Below are positions 1 through 9,925 of a stretch of 40,272 bases of DNA, piece after piece. Location of the stretch: contig JBDTCO010000093.1 in NCBI GenBank assembly GCA_039923495.1, forward strand, positions 1 through 40,272, given 5' to 3'. How positions within the stretch are numbered: the stretch's first letter is position 1; every line of letters begins with the position of its first letter. Origin of the DNA: JBDTCO01 sp039923495 (GTDB lineage Bacteria; Myxococcota_A; Polyangia; Palsa-1104). The translations under genes were made by a program, and so were the position numbers. The notes under the pieces are model-generated. The model was not told the origin of the DNA. It saw only the letters and a program-made list of their open reading frames with translations, and made no database searches.

Positions 1-619
1 CGACAGCAGCGGCATCCGGAGCAGCCTCGGCGACCTCGGCGGCCTTCTCGGCGCGCGGGGCGGTGACCGAGCAGATCGACGAGTTCTCGTCGGCGAGCGC
101 CTCGATGCCTTCGCCGAGCTTGAGGTCAGAGACGTGGATCGCCTCGCCCATGCCGAGCTCCGTCACGTCGACTTCGATCTTCGCGGGGATCTTGTCGGGC
201 GTGCACGAGATCTCGAGCGTGCGCATGTTGTGGTGGAGGATGCCGCCGTCCTTGATGCCCGTCGCCTTGCCGACGATGATGACCGGCACGACTGCGTGGA
301 CGGCCTTGTCGAGCGAGACGCGGACGAAGTCGGCGTGCGTGAGATCACCGCGGACCGGGTCCTTCTGGACGTCGCGGACCATGACCGTGAACGGCGCGCC
401 ACCGTCAGGAGCATTTTCCACGGTGAGGCTGATGACCGTGTTGCCCTTCTTGATGGGATCGAGAGCCTTCACGAGCTGGTTCGGATCGATCGAGAGCGCG
501 AGGGGGCCCGTACCGCCACCGTAGACGACGGCGGGGATCTTCCCCGACGTGCGCAGCTTGCGGTTGGCGCCCTTGCCCTGATCCTTGCGATACTCGACGG
601 TGAGCTTGCCGACTTCCAT
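1..619 (-). CDS. rplY: 50S ribosomal protein L25/Ctc, 3' end outside window
   Basis: Binds 5S rRNA in the large ribosomal subunit. The visible 206 residues start MEVGKLTVEYRKDQGKGANR, the typical L25 opening, followed by the (K)IPAVVYG motif. A second all-beta domain characteristic of the long Ctc-type L25 follows, and then an Ala/Glu-rich tail begins (AEKAAEVAEAAPDAAAV) that runs off the left edge. The start ATG (617-619 on the plus strand) is preceded by a good GAGGGAAG Shine-Dalgarno site. It lies 20 bp behind prs in the same orientation, so it is probably co-transcribed with it. The prs-rplY order is common in Proteobacteria, usually followed by pth, which would lie outside this window. 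Identification is firm; total length is unknown. Confidence 0.95.
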   Translation of the reverse strand, partial: MEVGKLTVEYRKDQGKGANRKLRTSGKIPAVVYGGGTGPLALSIDPNQLVKALDPIKKGNTVISLTVENAPDGGAPFTVMVRDVQKDPVRGDLTHADFVRVSLDKAVHAVVPVIIVGKATGIKDGGILHHNMRTLEISCTPDKIPAKIEVDVTELGMGEAIHVSDLKLGEGIEALADENSSICSVTAPRAEKAAEVAEAAPDAAAV

Positions 620-639
620 GGTCACACTTCCCTCTTTGA

Positions 640-1581
640 CTAAATAAACAGACTGGAGATCGAGTCCCCGTGATGAATGCGCTTGATGGCCTCGCCGAGC
701 AGCCGAGCCACGGTGAGCTGCTTGATCTTCTTGCAGGCCTTCGCCTCGGCGTTCAGCGGGATGCTGTCCGTCACGATGACCTCGGTGAGCGGCGACTCCT
801 CGATGCGACGGATGGCCGGGCCCGAGAGCACCGCATGGGTCGCACACGCCGACACGGACTTCGCGCCGGCGGCCATGACGGCCGCGGCCGCCTGGGTGAG
901 CGTGCCGGCGGTGTCGATCATGTCGTCGACGATGATCGTGTCGTGGCCCTTCACGTCGCCGATGATGTTCATGACCTCGGACACATTGGGGCCAGACCTC
1001 CGCTTGTCGATGATGGCGAGCGTGCCACCGAGGCGCTTCGAGTACGCGCGCGCGCGCTCCACGCCGCCGGCATCCGGCGAGACGATGACCGGATCCTTGT
1101 GGCCCATCTTGTGGATCTGCTCGACCATGACCGGCATGGCGAAGAGGTGGTCAACGGGGATGTTGAAGAAGCCCTGGAGCTGACCGGCGTGCAGGTCGAG
1201 ACCGACGACACGATCGGCGCCGGCAGCGGTGACGAGATCCGCGACCAGCTTCGCGCTGATGGGCGTGCGCGGCTTGACCTTGCGATCCTGACGGCCGTAG
1301 CCGAAGTACGGCATGACCGCGACGATGGAGCCCGCCGACGCGCGCTTGAGCGCGTCGATCATGATGAGCAGCTCCATCAGGTTGTCGTTCACCGGGTTCG
1401 AGCTCGACTGCACGACGAAGCAGTTCACGCCGCGCACGTTCTCCCCGATCTCGACGAAGATCTCGCCATCGGAGAACGTGGTGACCTCCGCGGCGCCGAG
1501 GCGCACCTCCACACAACGGCAGATCTGCTCCGCGAGCTCGCGGTTGGCATTGCCTGAGAAGATGGTGAGCGCTTTGATCAT
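640..1581 (-). CDS. prs: Ribose-phosphate pyrophosphokinase (PRPP synthetase)
   Basis: Transfers pyrophosphate from ATP to ribose-5-phosphate to make PRPP for purine, pyrimidine, His, Trp and NAD synthesis in the cytosol. The 313-residue length is normal. Visible motifs are the N-terminal IFSGNANRELA, the flexible-loop segment YFGYGRQDRK, the Mg/ATP region DLHAGQLQGFF, and the PRPP-binding loop IIVDDMIDTAGTL near the C-terminus. The frame stays open upstream through a tRNA gene to 1785. The ATG at 1581 is chosen because the family N-terminus begins there (MIKALTIFSGN) and a GAGG site lies about 10 nt before it. It follows the tRNA-Gln gene by 67 bp and precedes rplY by 20 bp, so the three probably share a transcript. 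Confidence 0.97.
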   Translation of the reverse strand: MIKALTIFSGNANRELAEQICRCVEVRLGAAEVTTFSDGEIFVEIGENVRGVNCFVVQSSSNPVNDNLMELLIMIDALKRASAGSIVAVMPYFGYGRQDRKVKPRTPISAKLVADLVTAAGADRVVGLDLHAGQLQGFFNIPVDHLFAMPVMVEQIHKMGHKDPVIVSPDAGGVERARAYSKRLGGTLAIIDKRRSGPNVSEVMNIIGDVKGHDTIIVDDMIDTAGTLTQAAAAVMAAGAKSVSACATHAVLSGPAIRRIEESPLTEVIVTDSIPLNAEAKACKKIKQLTVARLLGEAIKRIHHGDSISSLFI

Positions 1582-1648
1582 GGTGCTCGTTGAACCTCGT
1601 GCTGCGTGCTCTTCGTTCTGGCCGCCCTGACCGATGAGGACTGCTCGG

Positions 1649-1720
1649 TTGGGGCGGTAGGATTCGAACCTACGAATGGGGGAATCAAAATCCCCTGACT
1701 TACCACTTGTCGACGCCCCA
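1649..1720 (-). tRNA. tRNA-Gln (anticodon UUG)
   Basis: A 72-nt cloverleaf on the minus strand. The acceptor arm pairs TGGGGCG with CGCCCCA. The D arm is GAC/GTC around a GG-containing loop. The anticodon arm is GGGGA-TTTTGAT-TCCCC, giving anticodon TTG. The T arm is GTAGG-TTCGAAT-CCTAC. The discriminator base is A, and the following bases are CCG rather than CCA, so the CCA tail must be added after transcription. It sits just upstream of prs in the same orientation. Confidence 0.96.
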
Positions 1721-1811
1721 AAAACTCCCGGTAACTCATCGCTCGTAACGTATGGAAGAACCTGCGATTTCAGTGATGCCCCCACGACGGTACCCGCGCG
1801 GGAGGCGACGA

Positions 1812-1839
1812 TCTATCACCGACGAAAAGTCGTTGTCAA
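1812..1839 (-). promoter_or_regulatory. Sigma-70-like promoter for tRNA-Gln/prs/rplY
   Basis: On the minus strand a perfect TTGACA (1839-1834) is followed after 16 bp by GATAGA (1817-1812), a weak -10 with ATA intact. Transcription would start near 1805, about 85 nt ahead of the tRNA. The -35 match is exact; the -10 is only partial. Confidence 0.45.
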
Positions 1840-1992
1840 GGTAAGCCCCCCATCGCCGGTGAACCACCGGCGACCGCATGAGTCTGGGTGATGCCGGTGA
1901 GCGATCTTCGGTTTCGACATCGGCTATAGTGTGATCTAGGGTTCAGTCTTTACGCTGCCCTGCGCACCCCCGATGACGATCCGTACTCCATC

Positions 1993-4900
1993 ATGAAGCG
2001 CTGCCCGACCTGTCAGGCCGCCTGTCTCGACACGCACCGCCACTGCGCGAGCTGCGGGTCGGACCTCAGCGCCGTCGAGTCCGAAGACGGTGATCCGTTC
2101 CTCGGCACCACGCTCGTCGGCAAGTACCAGCTGCTCGAGCTCATCGGTGTCGGCGCGATGGGGCGCGTGTATCGCGCGCTGCACCTCGGGCTCGACACGC
2201 AGGTCGCGGTCAAGCTGCTCAACTCGGACATCGCGAGCGATCCGATCAGCGCCAAGCGCTTCCAGAACGAAGCGCGCGCGTCGAGCCGCCTGCACCACCC
2301 CAACGCCATCGCCATCCTCGACTTCGGGCAGGCCGCGTCCGGCACCCTCTACCTCGTCATGGAGCTCCTGCGCGGTCGCACGCTCGCGCAGCTCGTCCGC
2401 GACGAGGGACCCCTCCCGCCCGCGCGCCTCTCCGACCTGCTCGGTCAGGCCCTCGCCGCGCTCGACGAGGCGCATGAGGCCGGTATCATCCACCGCGACT
2501 TCAAGCCCGAGAACATCTTCATCGAGACCCTGCGGTCGGGTCGCGAGCACGTGAAGGTGCTCGACTTCGGCATCGCGAAGCTGCGCGGCGAGACGGACGC
2601 GGCGCTCACCAGCGCGGGCCTCGTCTGCGGCACACCCGACTACATGAGCCCCGAGCAGATCCGCGGGCTCGAGCTGGACCCGCGCTCGGACGTGTACGCG
2701 GCCGGCGTCGTCATGTACGAGGCGCTCACGGGAAGGCGTCTCCACGAAGGCGTCACCGCGCTCATCGACGTGCTCCAGGCACACCTCAACCTCACGCCCG
2801 CGCCCTTCCTGCAGCGGCGGCCCGACCTCCAGATCTCGCCGCTCGTCGAGAAGGTGTGCATGCGCGCGCTGTCGAAGGACGTGGCGCTGCGCTACGCCTC
2901 GGCCAGCGAGCTGCGCACGGCCCTCGAGCGCGCGGCAGGTCCGGCGACCAATCGCTGCCCCGTGTGTCAGGCGCCCCGGCTCGGCGGTCGCTTCTGCGCG
3001 GAGTGCGGCGCAGCGCTCCCGTCGCTGACGCCGCACTCCGGGATCCCCGTCGTGCAGTTCACGGTATCGCCGCCGTCGCTGAACGTCCCGACGCAGCAGG
3101 ACCTCTCGCTCATGGTCGCGCGCGCGTCCACCAGGCAGCAGCCCAAGGCGGGTCCGCTGAGCACGCTGCCATTCTGCGGCCGCGATGCGCTGCTCGACGC
3201 GCTGCAAGCGCTGGAGGGGGGCGTCACACTCATCGTCGGTGAAGCAGGCAGCGGCAAGACCGCGCTCGTGCGTGCCGCGATGGAGCGTCGCAAGAGCGCG
3301 GGGCGTCGCACCATCGGTGTCGAGGCCGAGGGTCCCGGCGTCGTCGCGCCGCTGTCGCCGATGCGTCGCGCGATCGGCGCCGTGCTCGGGCTCGGCGAGA
3401 TCGCCGACGAGGATGCGATCGCGGCGGCGCTCGGTCCGCACGTCGAGGATCACGCGGGCATCGCGATCCTCTTCGGCTGCGAGCGCGGTCGCTCGCGCCT
3501 GCCGCTCGACGCGCGTCGTCGCGAGTGCCGCGCCGCGATCCTGAGCGTGCTGCGTCGCTCCGACGTCGATCTCGTGCTCGACGATCTGCACCTCTACGAC
3601 TGGGTGTCCCGGGGCCTCGTCGCAGAGCTCGTCGCGGCACCGAGCAAGATCACCATCTTGTGCACGGCGAGCGACGCAAGCGCGCTACCGATCGGTACGG
3701 CCGAGGTGATCCAGCTCGAGCCGCTGAGCGCGCTCGCGCTGTCGCAGCTGGGGGTCCCCGAAGACATCGTCGCGCGGTCGGGTGGGCTGCCGTTCATCGT
3801 GGCCACCGAGCTGCGCGCCGCTGCCGAGGGCGCGCGAAACGGCAGCACCGAGGCACGCCTCGAGCGGCTGTCGGAGTCCGCACGTCGCATCGCGCACCTG
3901 CTCGCCGTTGCAGGCGCTCCGCTGTCGCACCACATCATTTCGCTCGGCATCGGCTTGCCCGCAGAGAGGGTGGACGCGGGGCTGCAGGAGCTCGTCGCGC
4001 GCGGCTACATCCTGCCGGGTCTGGCGTACCGACTGACGTCTCCGACCCTGCGTCGCGAGATCTACGAGATCATCGACCTCGATCGTCGCCACTCGCTGCA
4101 CGCGCTGCTCGCCGCCTTGCTCGAGCTCGCGCAGTCGGACGTGCACACGGTCGCGTACCACGCACTGCTGGCGGGCGACTACGAGCCGCAGGCGCTGCCC
4201 GAGCTGACCGACGGGCCGATGATGTCTCCGCTCGATGGCGTCGCTGCCCTCGAGCGCGCGGGCGTTTCGGCCCGCGCACACTTCGATGATGCCGGGGCCT
4301 CGCGCACGCTGCGCGCGGCGATGGAGCGCTGCCGCACGGTGTACCTGCTCGGCGCCTCCGACGAGGCGCAGCCGCTCCTCGTGCGCATCGCGCTCGCGCT
4401 CGGTGTGACGCTCCGCTATCAAGGCGACCTGTCCGCCGCGGAGGTCGTGCTCCGCGAGGCGACGCAGCTCGCGCAGGAGCGCAAGGATCATCGCGCCGTC
4501 GCCGAGGCCCGGCGCGCGCTCGCCCGCGTGTACGCGCTGTCGGGTCGCACCGAGCGAGCGCGCGAGGAGATCAACCACGCGCTCAAGACGTCGCTGTCGC
4601 TCGGCGATCCCGAGCTCATGTGCGAGTGTTACCTCGAGCTCGGCGATCTCGTGGCGGCGCTGTCGTCACCAGAGGCTGCGGCCGAGGAGCTCGAAGAAGG
4701 GCTCCTGCTCGTCACGCAAGGAGATGGGGCCGCCGTGGTGAGTGGTCCCGAAGCGCTGCCGCGCCTCCTCGTGCGGCTCGCTGCGCTGCGGCTCCAGCTC
4801 GGCGCGCGCGAGAAGGCGACGCGGCTCGTGGGTCACGCGGCCAGGCTCGTGGACACGAGCCCCAACGAGGTCGCCCGCGCTCGCATCCGCGCGCTCGGTG

Positions 4901-5148
4901 CTCAGGTGATGCATGCGGCCGGCCTCCACGAGGAAGCCGCGCGCCTGCGTCGCCTCGCGGTCGCCGATCTGCGCACACTCGGGGATCGCCAGTCCACGGC
5001 CGAGCAGCTGCTCGTGCTCGCCGCGGAAGATCCGGGCCTCGAGTCCGATCGGCGCGCGATGCTCGCGGAGGCCGAGCTGCTCTCCGGGCAGGTCTCCTGG
5101 ACCGACGGTGCCCAGCAGTCTCGGGATCGCGCCGCCAAGATCGCGTGA
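1993..5148 (+). CDS. Zinc-ribbon Ser/Thr kinase fused to P-loop ATPase and TPR region
   Basis: A 1051-residue predicted cytosolic signalling protein. A zinc ribbon at the N-terminus has C4/C7/C18/C21. It is followed by a Hanks-type kinase with G-loop at about 52-57 (GVGAMG), Lys74, catalytic HRD 167-169 (in HRDFKPEN, where F replaces the usual L), DFG at 191-193 and the TPDYMSPEQ activation segment. A second zinc ribbon follows (C322, C325, C335, C338). Next comes a P-loop NTPase with Walker A GEAGSGKT at 416-423, and a C-terminal half rich in Ala/Leu helical repeats typical of TPR regulators. The layout resembles the kinase/AAA-ATPase/TPR giants known from myxobacteria. No transmembrane segment is visible. 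The stop is 13 bp before glmS, but glmS has its own -10-like site. Substrate unknown. Confidence 0.9.
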   Translation: MKRCPTCQAACLDTHRHCASCGSDLSAVESEDGDPFLGTTLVGKYQLLELIGVGAMGRVYRALHLGLDTQVAVKLLNSDIASDPISAKRFQNEARASSRLHHPNAIAILDFGQAASGTLYLVMELLRGRTLAQLVRDEGPLPPARLSDLLGQALAALDEAHEAGIIHRDFKPENIFIETLRSGREHVKVLDFGIAKLRGETDAALTSAGLVCGTPDYMSPEQIRGLELDPRSDVYAAGVVMYEALTGRRLHEGVTALIDVLQAHLNLTPAPFLQRRPDLQISPLVEKVCMRALSKDVALRYASASELRTALERAAGPATNRCPVCQAPRLGGRFCAECGAALPSLTPHSGIPVVQFTVSPPSLNVPTQQDLSLMVARASTRQQPKAGPLSTLPFCGRDALLDALQALEGGVTLIVGEAGSGKTALVRAAMERRKSAGRRTIGVEAEGPGVVAPLSPMRRAIGAVLGLGEIADEDAIAAALGPHVEDHAGIAILFGCERGRSRLPLDARRRECRAAILSVLRRSDVDLVLDDLHLYDWVSRGLVAELVAAPSKITILCTASDASALPIGTAEVIQLEPLSALALSQLGVPEDIVARSGGLPFIVATELRAAAEGARNGSTEARLERLSESARRIAHLLAVAGAPLSHHIISLGIGLPAERVDAGLQELVARGYILPGLAYRLTSPTLRREIYEIIDLDRRHSLHALLAALLELAQSDVHTVAYHALLAGDYEPQALPELTDGPMMSPLDGVAALERAGVSARAHFDDAGASRTLRAAMERCRTVYLLGASDEAQPLLVRIALALGVTLRYQGDLSAAEVVLREATQLAQERKDHRAVAEARRALARVYALSGRTERAREEINHALKTSLSLGDPELMCECYLELGDLVAALSSPEAAAEELEEGLLLVTQGDGAAVVSGPEALPRLLVRLAALRLQLGAREKATRLVGHAARLVDTSPNEVARARIRALGAQVMHAAGLHEEAARLRRLAVADLRTLGDRQSTAEQLLVLAAEDPGLESDRRAMLAEAELLSGQVSWTDGAQQSRDRAAKIA

Positions 5149-5154
5149 TACTCT
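5149..5154 (+). promoter_or_regulatory. -10-like TACTCT directly before glmS
   Basis: TACTCT lies 7 nt before the glmS ATG and starts within the last base-steps of the kinase stop region. There is no Shine-Dalgarno sequence. It fits the TANNNT pattern of leaderless transcripts. No clear -35 is visible. Confidence 0.45.
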
Positions 5155-5161
5155 TTTCCGC

Positions 5162-6997
<1,836 letters not shown>

Positions 6998-7113
6998 CAC
7001 GCGGCAATTTGCGACATGATCGGGCGCGCAAGCAGCCGGGATTACTCCCTGCGAACGGCGTGCGAGTTGCTCAGTAGGTCGTTGCGTATCCCCAACCCAC
7101 GCGAGGCCACACC

Positions 7114-7359
7114 ATGAGCAAGTCGATGGACACGAAGAAGACGATCAAGATCCCCGCGGTGAAGATCCCGCCCCAGGCGCTGCGCAACGAAGGCGAAGGC
7201 AGCTACGAGGGCGCGCGCGCCTACGACAGCGACGTGCGCGACTTCGTGAAGTCGGGCAGCGTCGAGGCGGCCGCGAAGGACGCGGAGAAGGCGCTGGACG
7301 GCAAGGAAGGCGCGGACCTGAAGAAGGCCGAGCAGGCCGGCAAGCGCGGCAAGGCGTAG
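7114..7359 (+). CDS. Small conserved charged protein, function unknown
   Basis: Eighty-one residues, strongly charged, with no signal peptide or membrane segment. The core GEGSYEGARAYDSDVRDFVK followed by SGSVEAAAKDAEKAL resembles a widespread family of short proteobacterial proteins that share GEGSYEG...Y...V..FV.SG.VE.AA..A and a terminal AEQAGKRGKA-like tail. That resemblance is from memory and assigns no function. A monocistronic unit in the 432-bp space between glmS and the TPR gene. No convincing Shine-Dalgarno site precedes the ATG (nearest is GCGAGG, 10 nt away). Confidence 0.7.
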   Translation: MSKSMDTKKTIKIPAVKIPPQALRNEGEGSYEGARAYDSDVRDFVKSGSVEAAAKDAEKALDGKEGADLKKAEQAGKRGKA

Positions 7360-7415
7360 CTCGCGCTCGTTCTGCCCTGGCCCCGTGTAGCGAGAAGGTC
7401 GGCGACGACCTCGCG

Positions 7416-7421
7416 TATCTT
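7416..7421 (+). promoter_or_regulatory. -10-like TATCTT 8 nt before the TPR gene start
   Basis: TATCTT is followed by 8 nt and the ATG at 7430, with no Shine-Dalgarno site between. Matches the TANNNT leaderless pattern seen at other genes in this window. Confidence 0.45.
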
Positions 7422-7429
7422 CTCTCTGC

Positions 7430-8098
7430 ATGGGGCAGCTTCTCTTCTACGCATTCTTCTACGGTCGGGAGCTCCTGTTCGAGCACCCGCTCCTCCTGAG
7501 CGCGCTCATCGCGCTGTACCTGCTGCGCCATCGCTTCCCGTCGCCGGTGATGTATCTCCGCACGGCGAGGCACGTTGCTCGCTTGCAGCGCGAGGTCTCT
7601 GCGAACCCCGACAACGTGACGGCTCGCCGCGCGCTGGCGCAGGTATGGCTGAAGCGACGTCGTCCGAAGAAGGCGGAGCAGCTCCTCGTCGAGGCGCGCC
7701 GTCGCGATCCGGACATGCCGGAGCTGTCGTACCTGCTCGCCCAGGCCAAGCTCGCGCGCGGCGATGCGAACGCCGCGATTGACCTGTGCATCGACGCAGC
7801 GACGCGCGACCCCAAGCTGCGGTTCGGTGACGTGTACCGTGTCGCGGCGGTGGCGCTCCTGGAAACGAACCGCCTGCCGGAGGCCGAGGACGCGCTGCTC
7901 CGCCTGCTGAAGATCAACTCGTCCTCTGTGGAAGGCTGGACGCGACTCGCGAGCGTGCGTCGCAAGCAGGGCGACATGGCGGGTGCGAAGGCCGCGCTGG
8001 ATGGTGCGGTGGAGGCGTTCCAGCACAGTCCGCACTTCCGCAAGCGGGCCGAGCTGGGCTGGTACCTGCGCGCACGCCTGGGTGTGCTGCTGAGCTGA
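7430..8098 (+). CDS. Membrane-anchored TPR protein
   Basis: A 222-residue protein. Residues 1-33 form one or two hydrophobic stretches (LLFYAFFY, then HPLLLSALIALYLLRHRF), suggesting a membrane anchor or re-entrant hairpin. The rest is TPR-like helical repeats, with the characteristic spacing in NPDNVTARRALAQVWLKRRR, ARRRDPDMPELSYLLAQAKL and KINSSSVEGWTRLASVRRKQ. It is probably a scaffold at the inner membrane; the partner is unknown. The stop (8096-8098) directly abuts the stop of the convergent gene (8099-8101) with no base between, so the two 3' ends cannot contain a separate terminator. Confidence 0.8.
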   Translation: MGQLLFYAFFYGRELLFEHPLLLSALIALYLLRHRFPSPVMYLRTARHVARLQREVSANPDNVTARRALAQVWLKRRRPKKAEQLLVEARRRDPDMPELSYLLAQAKLARGDANAAIDLCIDAATRDPKLRFGDVYRVAAVALLETNRLPEAEDALLRLLKINSSSVEGWTRLASVRRKQGDMAGAKAALDGAVEAFQHSPHFRKRAELGWYLRARLGVLLS

Positions 8099-9190
8099 CT
8101 ACTCGTTGCCGACGGCGCCCTGCAGCTCGCTGAAGAGCTGGTCGGCGTAGGGCCGATACGCGGACTGCGGCGCGCGATCGAGGTACTGCTGGGTATGCGA
8201 CAGCGCCTCCGAGAAGTGCGCGAGGCGTTGCTCGCAGACAGCCTGGTCGAAGAGGAACTGCGGATCGCTGCCGATTCGGTAGGCCTCGCGGAAGGCCGTG
8301 AGCGCCGCGTCGAACTGAGCCGCCTGCCAGGCCTTCACGCCACCCTCGGCGAGCGCCTTCACGTTGCTCGGGAGGTCGCGCGCTGGCGGAATCGGGCCGA
8401 GCGCGTAGCCGCTGTGCTTCGGCGCGGCGGGCTGCGGTGGAGGCGCATACTGCGGCTGCGGCTGCGGAGCCGGTGCTGCGCCTCCCTGCGACCACGCGAG
8501 CGTGGCCTGGTTGATCGCATCTTCGCAGAGCTGCTCCATGCCCCAGCCTGGCTTCGGCTGGTTGTAGAGCTCGCCACGCGCCGACGTGATCTGCAGGCGG
8601 TTGGGGCCCTGACCGAGCACGAGCATCACGCGGAACGACGCCGACGGGTTGATGACGACGCCACGACGCTGCGCGACGCGGAGGCAGCGGTCCTGCTTGC
8701 CAGCGTTGGCTGCGGGGCCCGTGACGTCGAGCGCGAGGACCGGCGCGCCGCCCTGCGGGGCCACGTACTGCTGCGGCTGCGCGTACTGCGGCTGCGCGTA
8801 CTGCGGCTGCGGCGCGACGGCCGGCTGACCTTCGGCACCGTACGCACGCTCGGCGAACTGCATCGCGTCCTCGCAGAGCTGCTGCATGCCCCAGCCGGGG
8901 CGCGGCGTATCCACGATCTGGCCGCGACGCGCCGACGTGACGATGAGGCGGTTGTAGCCGGACATCAGCTGCAACGTCACCTGCACGGGCGCGGGCGCGC
9001 CGTACGACAGGCCAAAGCCGTGCGCGCGTGCGACGTCCTCGCAGCGACGAACCTTGCCCGCGTTGCTCGCAGGCCCCGTGACCGCGAGCGCGATCGTCTG
9101 GCCGGGTGCCGCAGAGGCACGGCCGCCGACAGGCAGCGACGACAAGATCAGGAAGAGGCTCGGACCCCACACACCCAGTGATGGCTTCAT
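8099..9190 (-). CDS. Secreted protein with duplicated domain and C-terminal TPR
   Basis: A 363-residue protein with a signal peptide (residues about 1-27, ending GGRASA-APG). Two copies of a roughly 85-residue domain follow (about 31-115 and 148-232). They share VTGPA(S/A)NAGK, RC..VA, G(Y/P)NRL(I)..TSARG, P(R/K)PGWGM(Q/E)QLCEDA, clearly an internal duplication. A Gln/Pro/Tyr linker between them is built from a 15-bp DNA repeat (QPQYA units, about 8775-8812), and a second Pro/Gln linker follows. The C-terminal ~95 residues are TPR-like (AQFDAALTAFREAYRIGSDP). I do not recognise the duplicated domain. The start at 9190 is preferred over 9229 because the signal peptide begins there and TATCAT lies 7 nt upstream. 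Confidence 0.75.
   Translation of the reverse strand: MKPSLGVWGPSLFLILSSLPVGGRASAAPGQTIALAVTGPASNAGKVRRCEDVARAHGFGLSYGAPAPVQVTLQLMSGYNRLIVTSARRGQIVDTPRPGWGMQQLCEDAMQFAERAYGAEGQPAVAPQPQYAQPQYAQPQQYVAPQGGAPVLALDVTGPAANAGKQDRCLRVAQRRGVVINPSASFRVMLVLGQGPNRLQITSARGELYNQPKPGWGMEQLCEDAINQATLAWSQGGAAPAPQPQPQYAPPPQPAAPKHSGYALGPIPPARDLPSNVKALAEGGVKAWQAAQFDAALTAFREAYRIGSDPQFLFDQAVCEQRLAHFSEALSHTQQYLDRAPQSAYRPYADQLFSELQGAVGNE
8775..8812 (-). repeat. 15-bp tandem repeat encoding QPQYA
   Basis: The unit (plus strand) GCGTACTGCGGCTGC occurs in tandem at least twice with a partial third copy. It lies inside the linker between the duplicated domains of the 8099-9190 gene and is in frame (5 residues per unit), so copy-number changes would lengthen the linker without a frameshift. 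Confidence 0.6.
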
Positions 9191-9197
9191 GGCCGGC

Positions 9198-9203
9198 ATG
9201 ATA
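9198..9203 (-). promoter_or_regulatory. -10-like TATCAT 7 nt before the 9190 start
   Basis: On the minus strand TATCAT is followed by GCCGGCC and the ATG. TTTCGA lies at about the right distance for a weak -35. There is no Shine-Dalgarno site. This supports the start at 9190. Confidence 0.45.
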
Positions 9204-9272
9204 GCCCGAGGACGTCGTGCTCGAAACACCCTGTGCTCGGGGTGCAGGTGAGCAAGCGCACGCGACGTGACG

Positions 9273-9278
9273 TACGCT
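9273..9278 (+). promoter_or_regulatory. -10-like TACGCT 11 nt before the 9290 lipoprotein
   Basis: TACGCT precedes the ATG at 9290 by 11 nt and no ribosome-binding site is visible. It is the widest gap accepted in the set of TANNNT sites described in the findings. Confidence 0.35.
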
Positions 9279-9289
9279 GCGACCTTCGT

Positions 9290-9913
9290 ATGCGCCTCGT
9301 GCTCTGGATGGTGACGCTCTGGATGCTGCCGCTCTCGATGCTGCTATCGGGTGGCTGCGCCCACCACGACGCCGTGCTTCGCAACCCGCTCGCGCGGCAC
9401 CCGATGGTGCCGACCACCCTCGCGCGCGCACACCGTAAAGCCGAGCGCACGCATGGCCTTTCGTCGGGGACACTCACGGACTGGGTGTCGCTCGGGAAGC
9501 TCGATGCAAGCGAGGCGTGCTTCGACGTCGTGCTGCGTGCGTTGCGGCCGCTCGACCTTCGCGTGGTGCACGCGACGCTCGAGGTGCCCGAGCAACCGTC
9601 GCTCGATCAGGCGTCGCTGTGGCCGCAGGAGCCGACGCACACGGAGCGTCGCGGGCTCGTGCTGACGACCGTGGAGCACGGTTTCTCGTCGGAGTGCGCC
9701 AAGCACGACCCCGCGGGGATCTGCCTCACCTACACGCAAAAGCCAACGTACCGCACCATCGCCCGACCTGGCACCGTGTCGATCTACGAGGCCCTCGGTC
9801 GCATGTGCTTTCCGAACGCCTCGTCGATCACGGCGACGACGCGCGAGCTGCGTCTCGCGCTCGCGCTCCCGGGCGAGGCGGCCGAGCAGTATCGCTTCAG
9901 GCTCGCTCCCTGA
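9290..9913 (+). CDS. Predicted lipoprotein, unknown function
   Basis: A 207-residue protein whose N-terminus (MRLVLWMVTLW, then MLLSGGC) is a type II signal sequence with lipobox SGGC and Cys23 as the lipid site. The start is set at 9290 because the lipoprotein signal begins there; the frame is open to 9233. The mature part has no recognised domain. It contains several Cys (ACFDVV, SSECAKHD, GICLTY, RMCFPN), possibly forming disulfides in the periplasm. It is 12 bp upstream of moaC and probably co-transcribed, but nothing in the sequence links it to molybdenum cofactor synthesis. Confidence 0.75.
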   Translation: MRLVLWMVTLWMLPLSMLLSGGCAHHDAVLRNPLARHPMVPTTLARAHRKAERTHGLSSGTLTDWVSLGKLDASEACFDVVLRALRPLDLRVVHATLEVPEQPSLDQASLWPQEPTHTERRGLVLTTVEHGFSSECAKHDPAGICLTYTQKPTYRTIARPGTVSIYEALGRMCFPNASSITATTRELRLALALPGEAAEQYRFRLAP

Positions 9914-9925
9914 TAGAGAAGGCTG

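Noticed and set aside
1649..1720. tRNA-Gln as an integration site for a mobile element
   Set aside because: No integrase, no repeat of the tRNA 3' end nearby, and housekeeping genes on both sides.
1581..1785. Longer prs start at 1785
   Set aside because: It would translate straight through the tRNA-Gln gene and add 68 residues not seen in the family.
1936..3591. 551-codon minus-strand frame opposite the kinase
   Set aside because: Arg/Glu/His-rich shadow composition; the kinase on the plus strand has intact catalytic motifs.
5149..5161. glmS ribozyme or riboswitch before glmS
   Set aside because: Only 13 nt separate the kinase stop from the glmS start, too short for any such RNA, and the upstream sequence is kinase coding.
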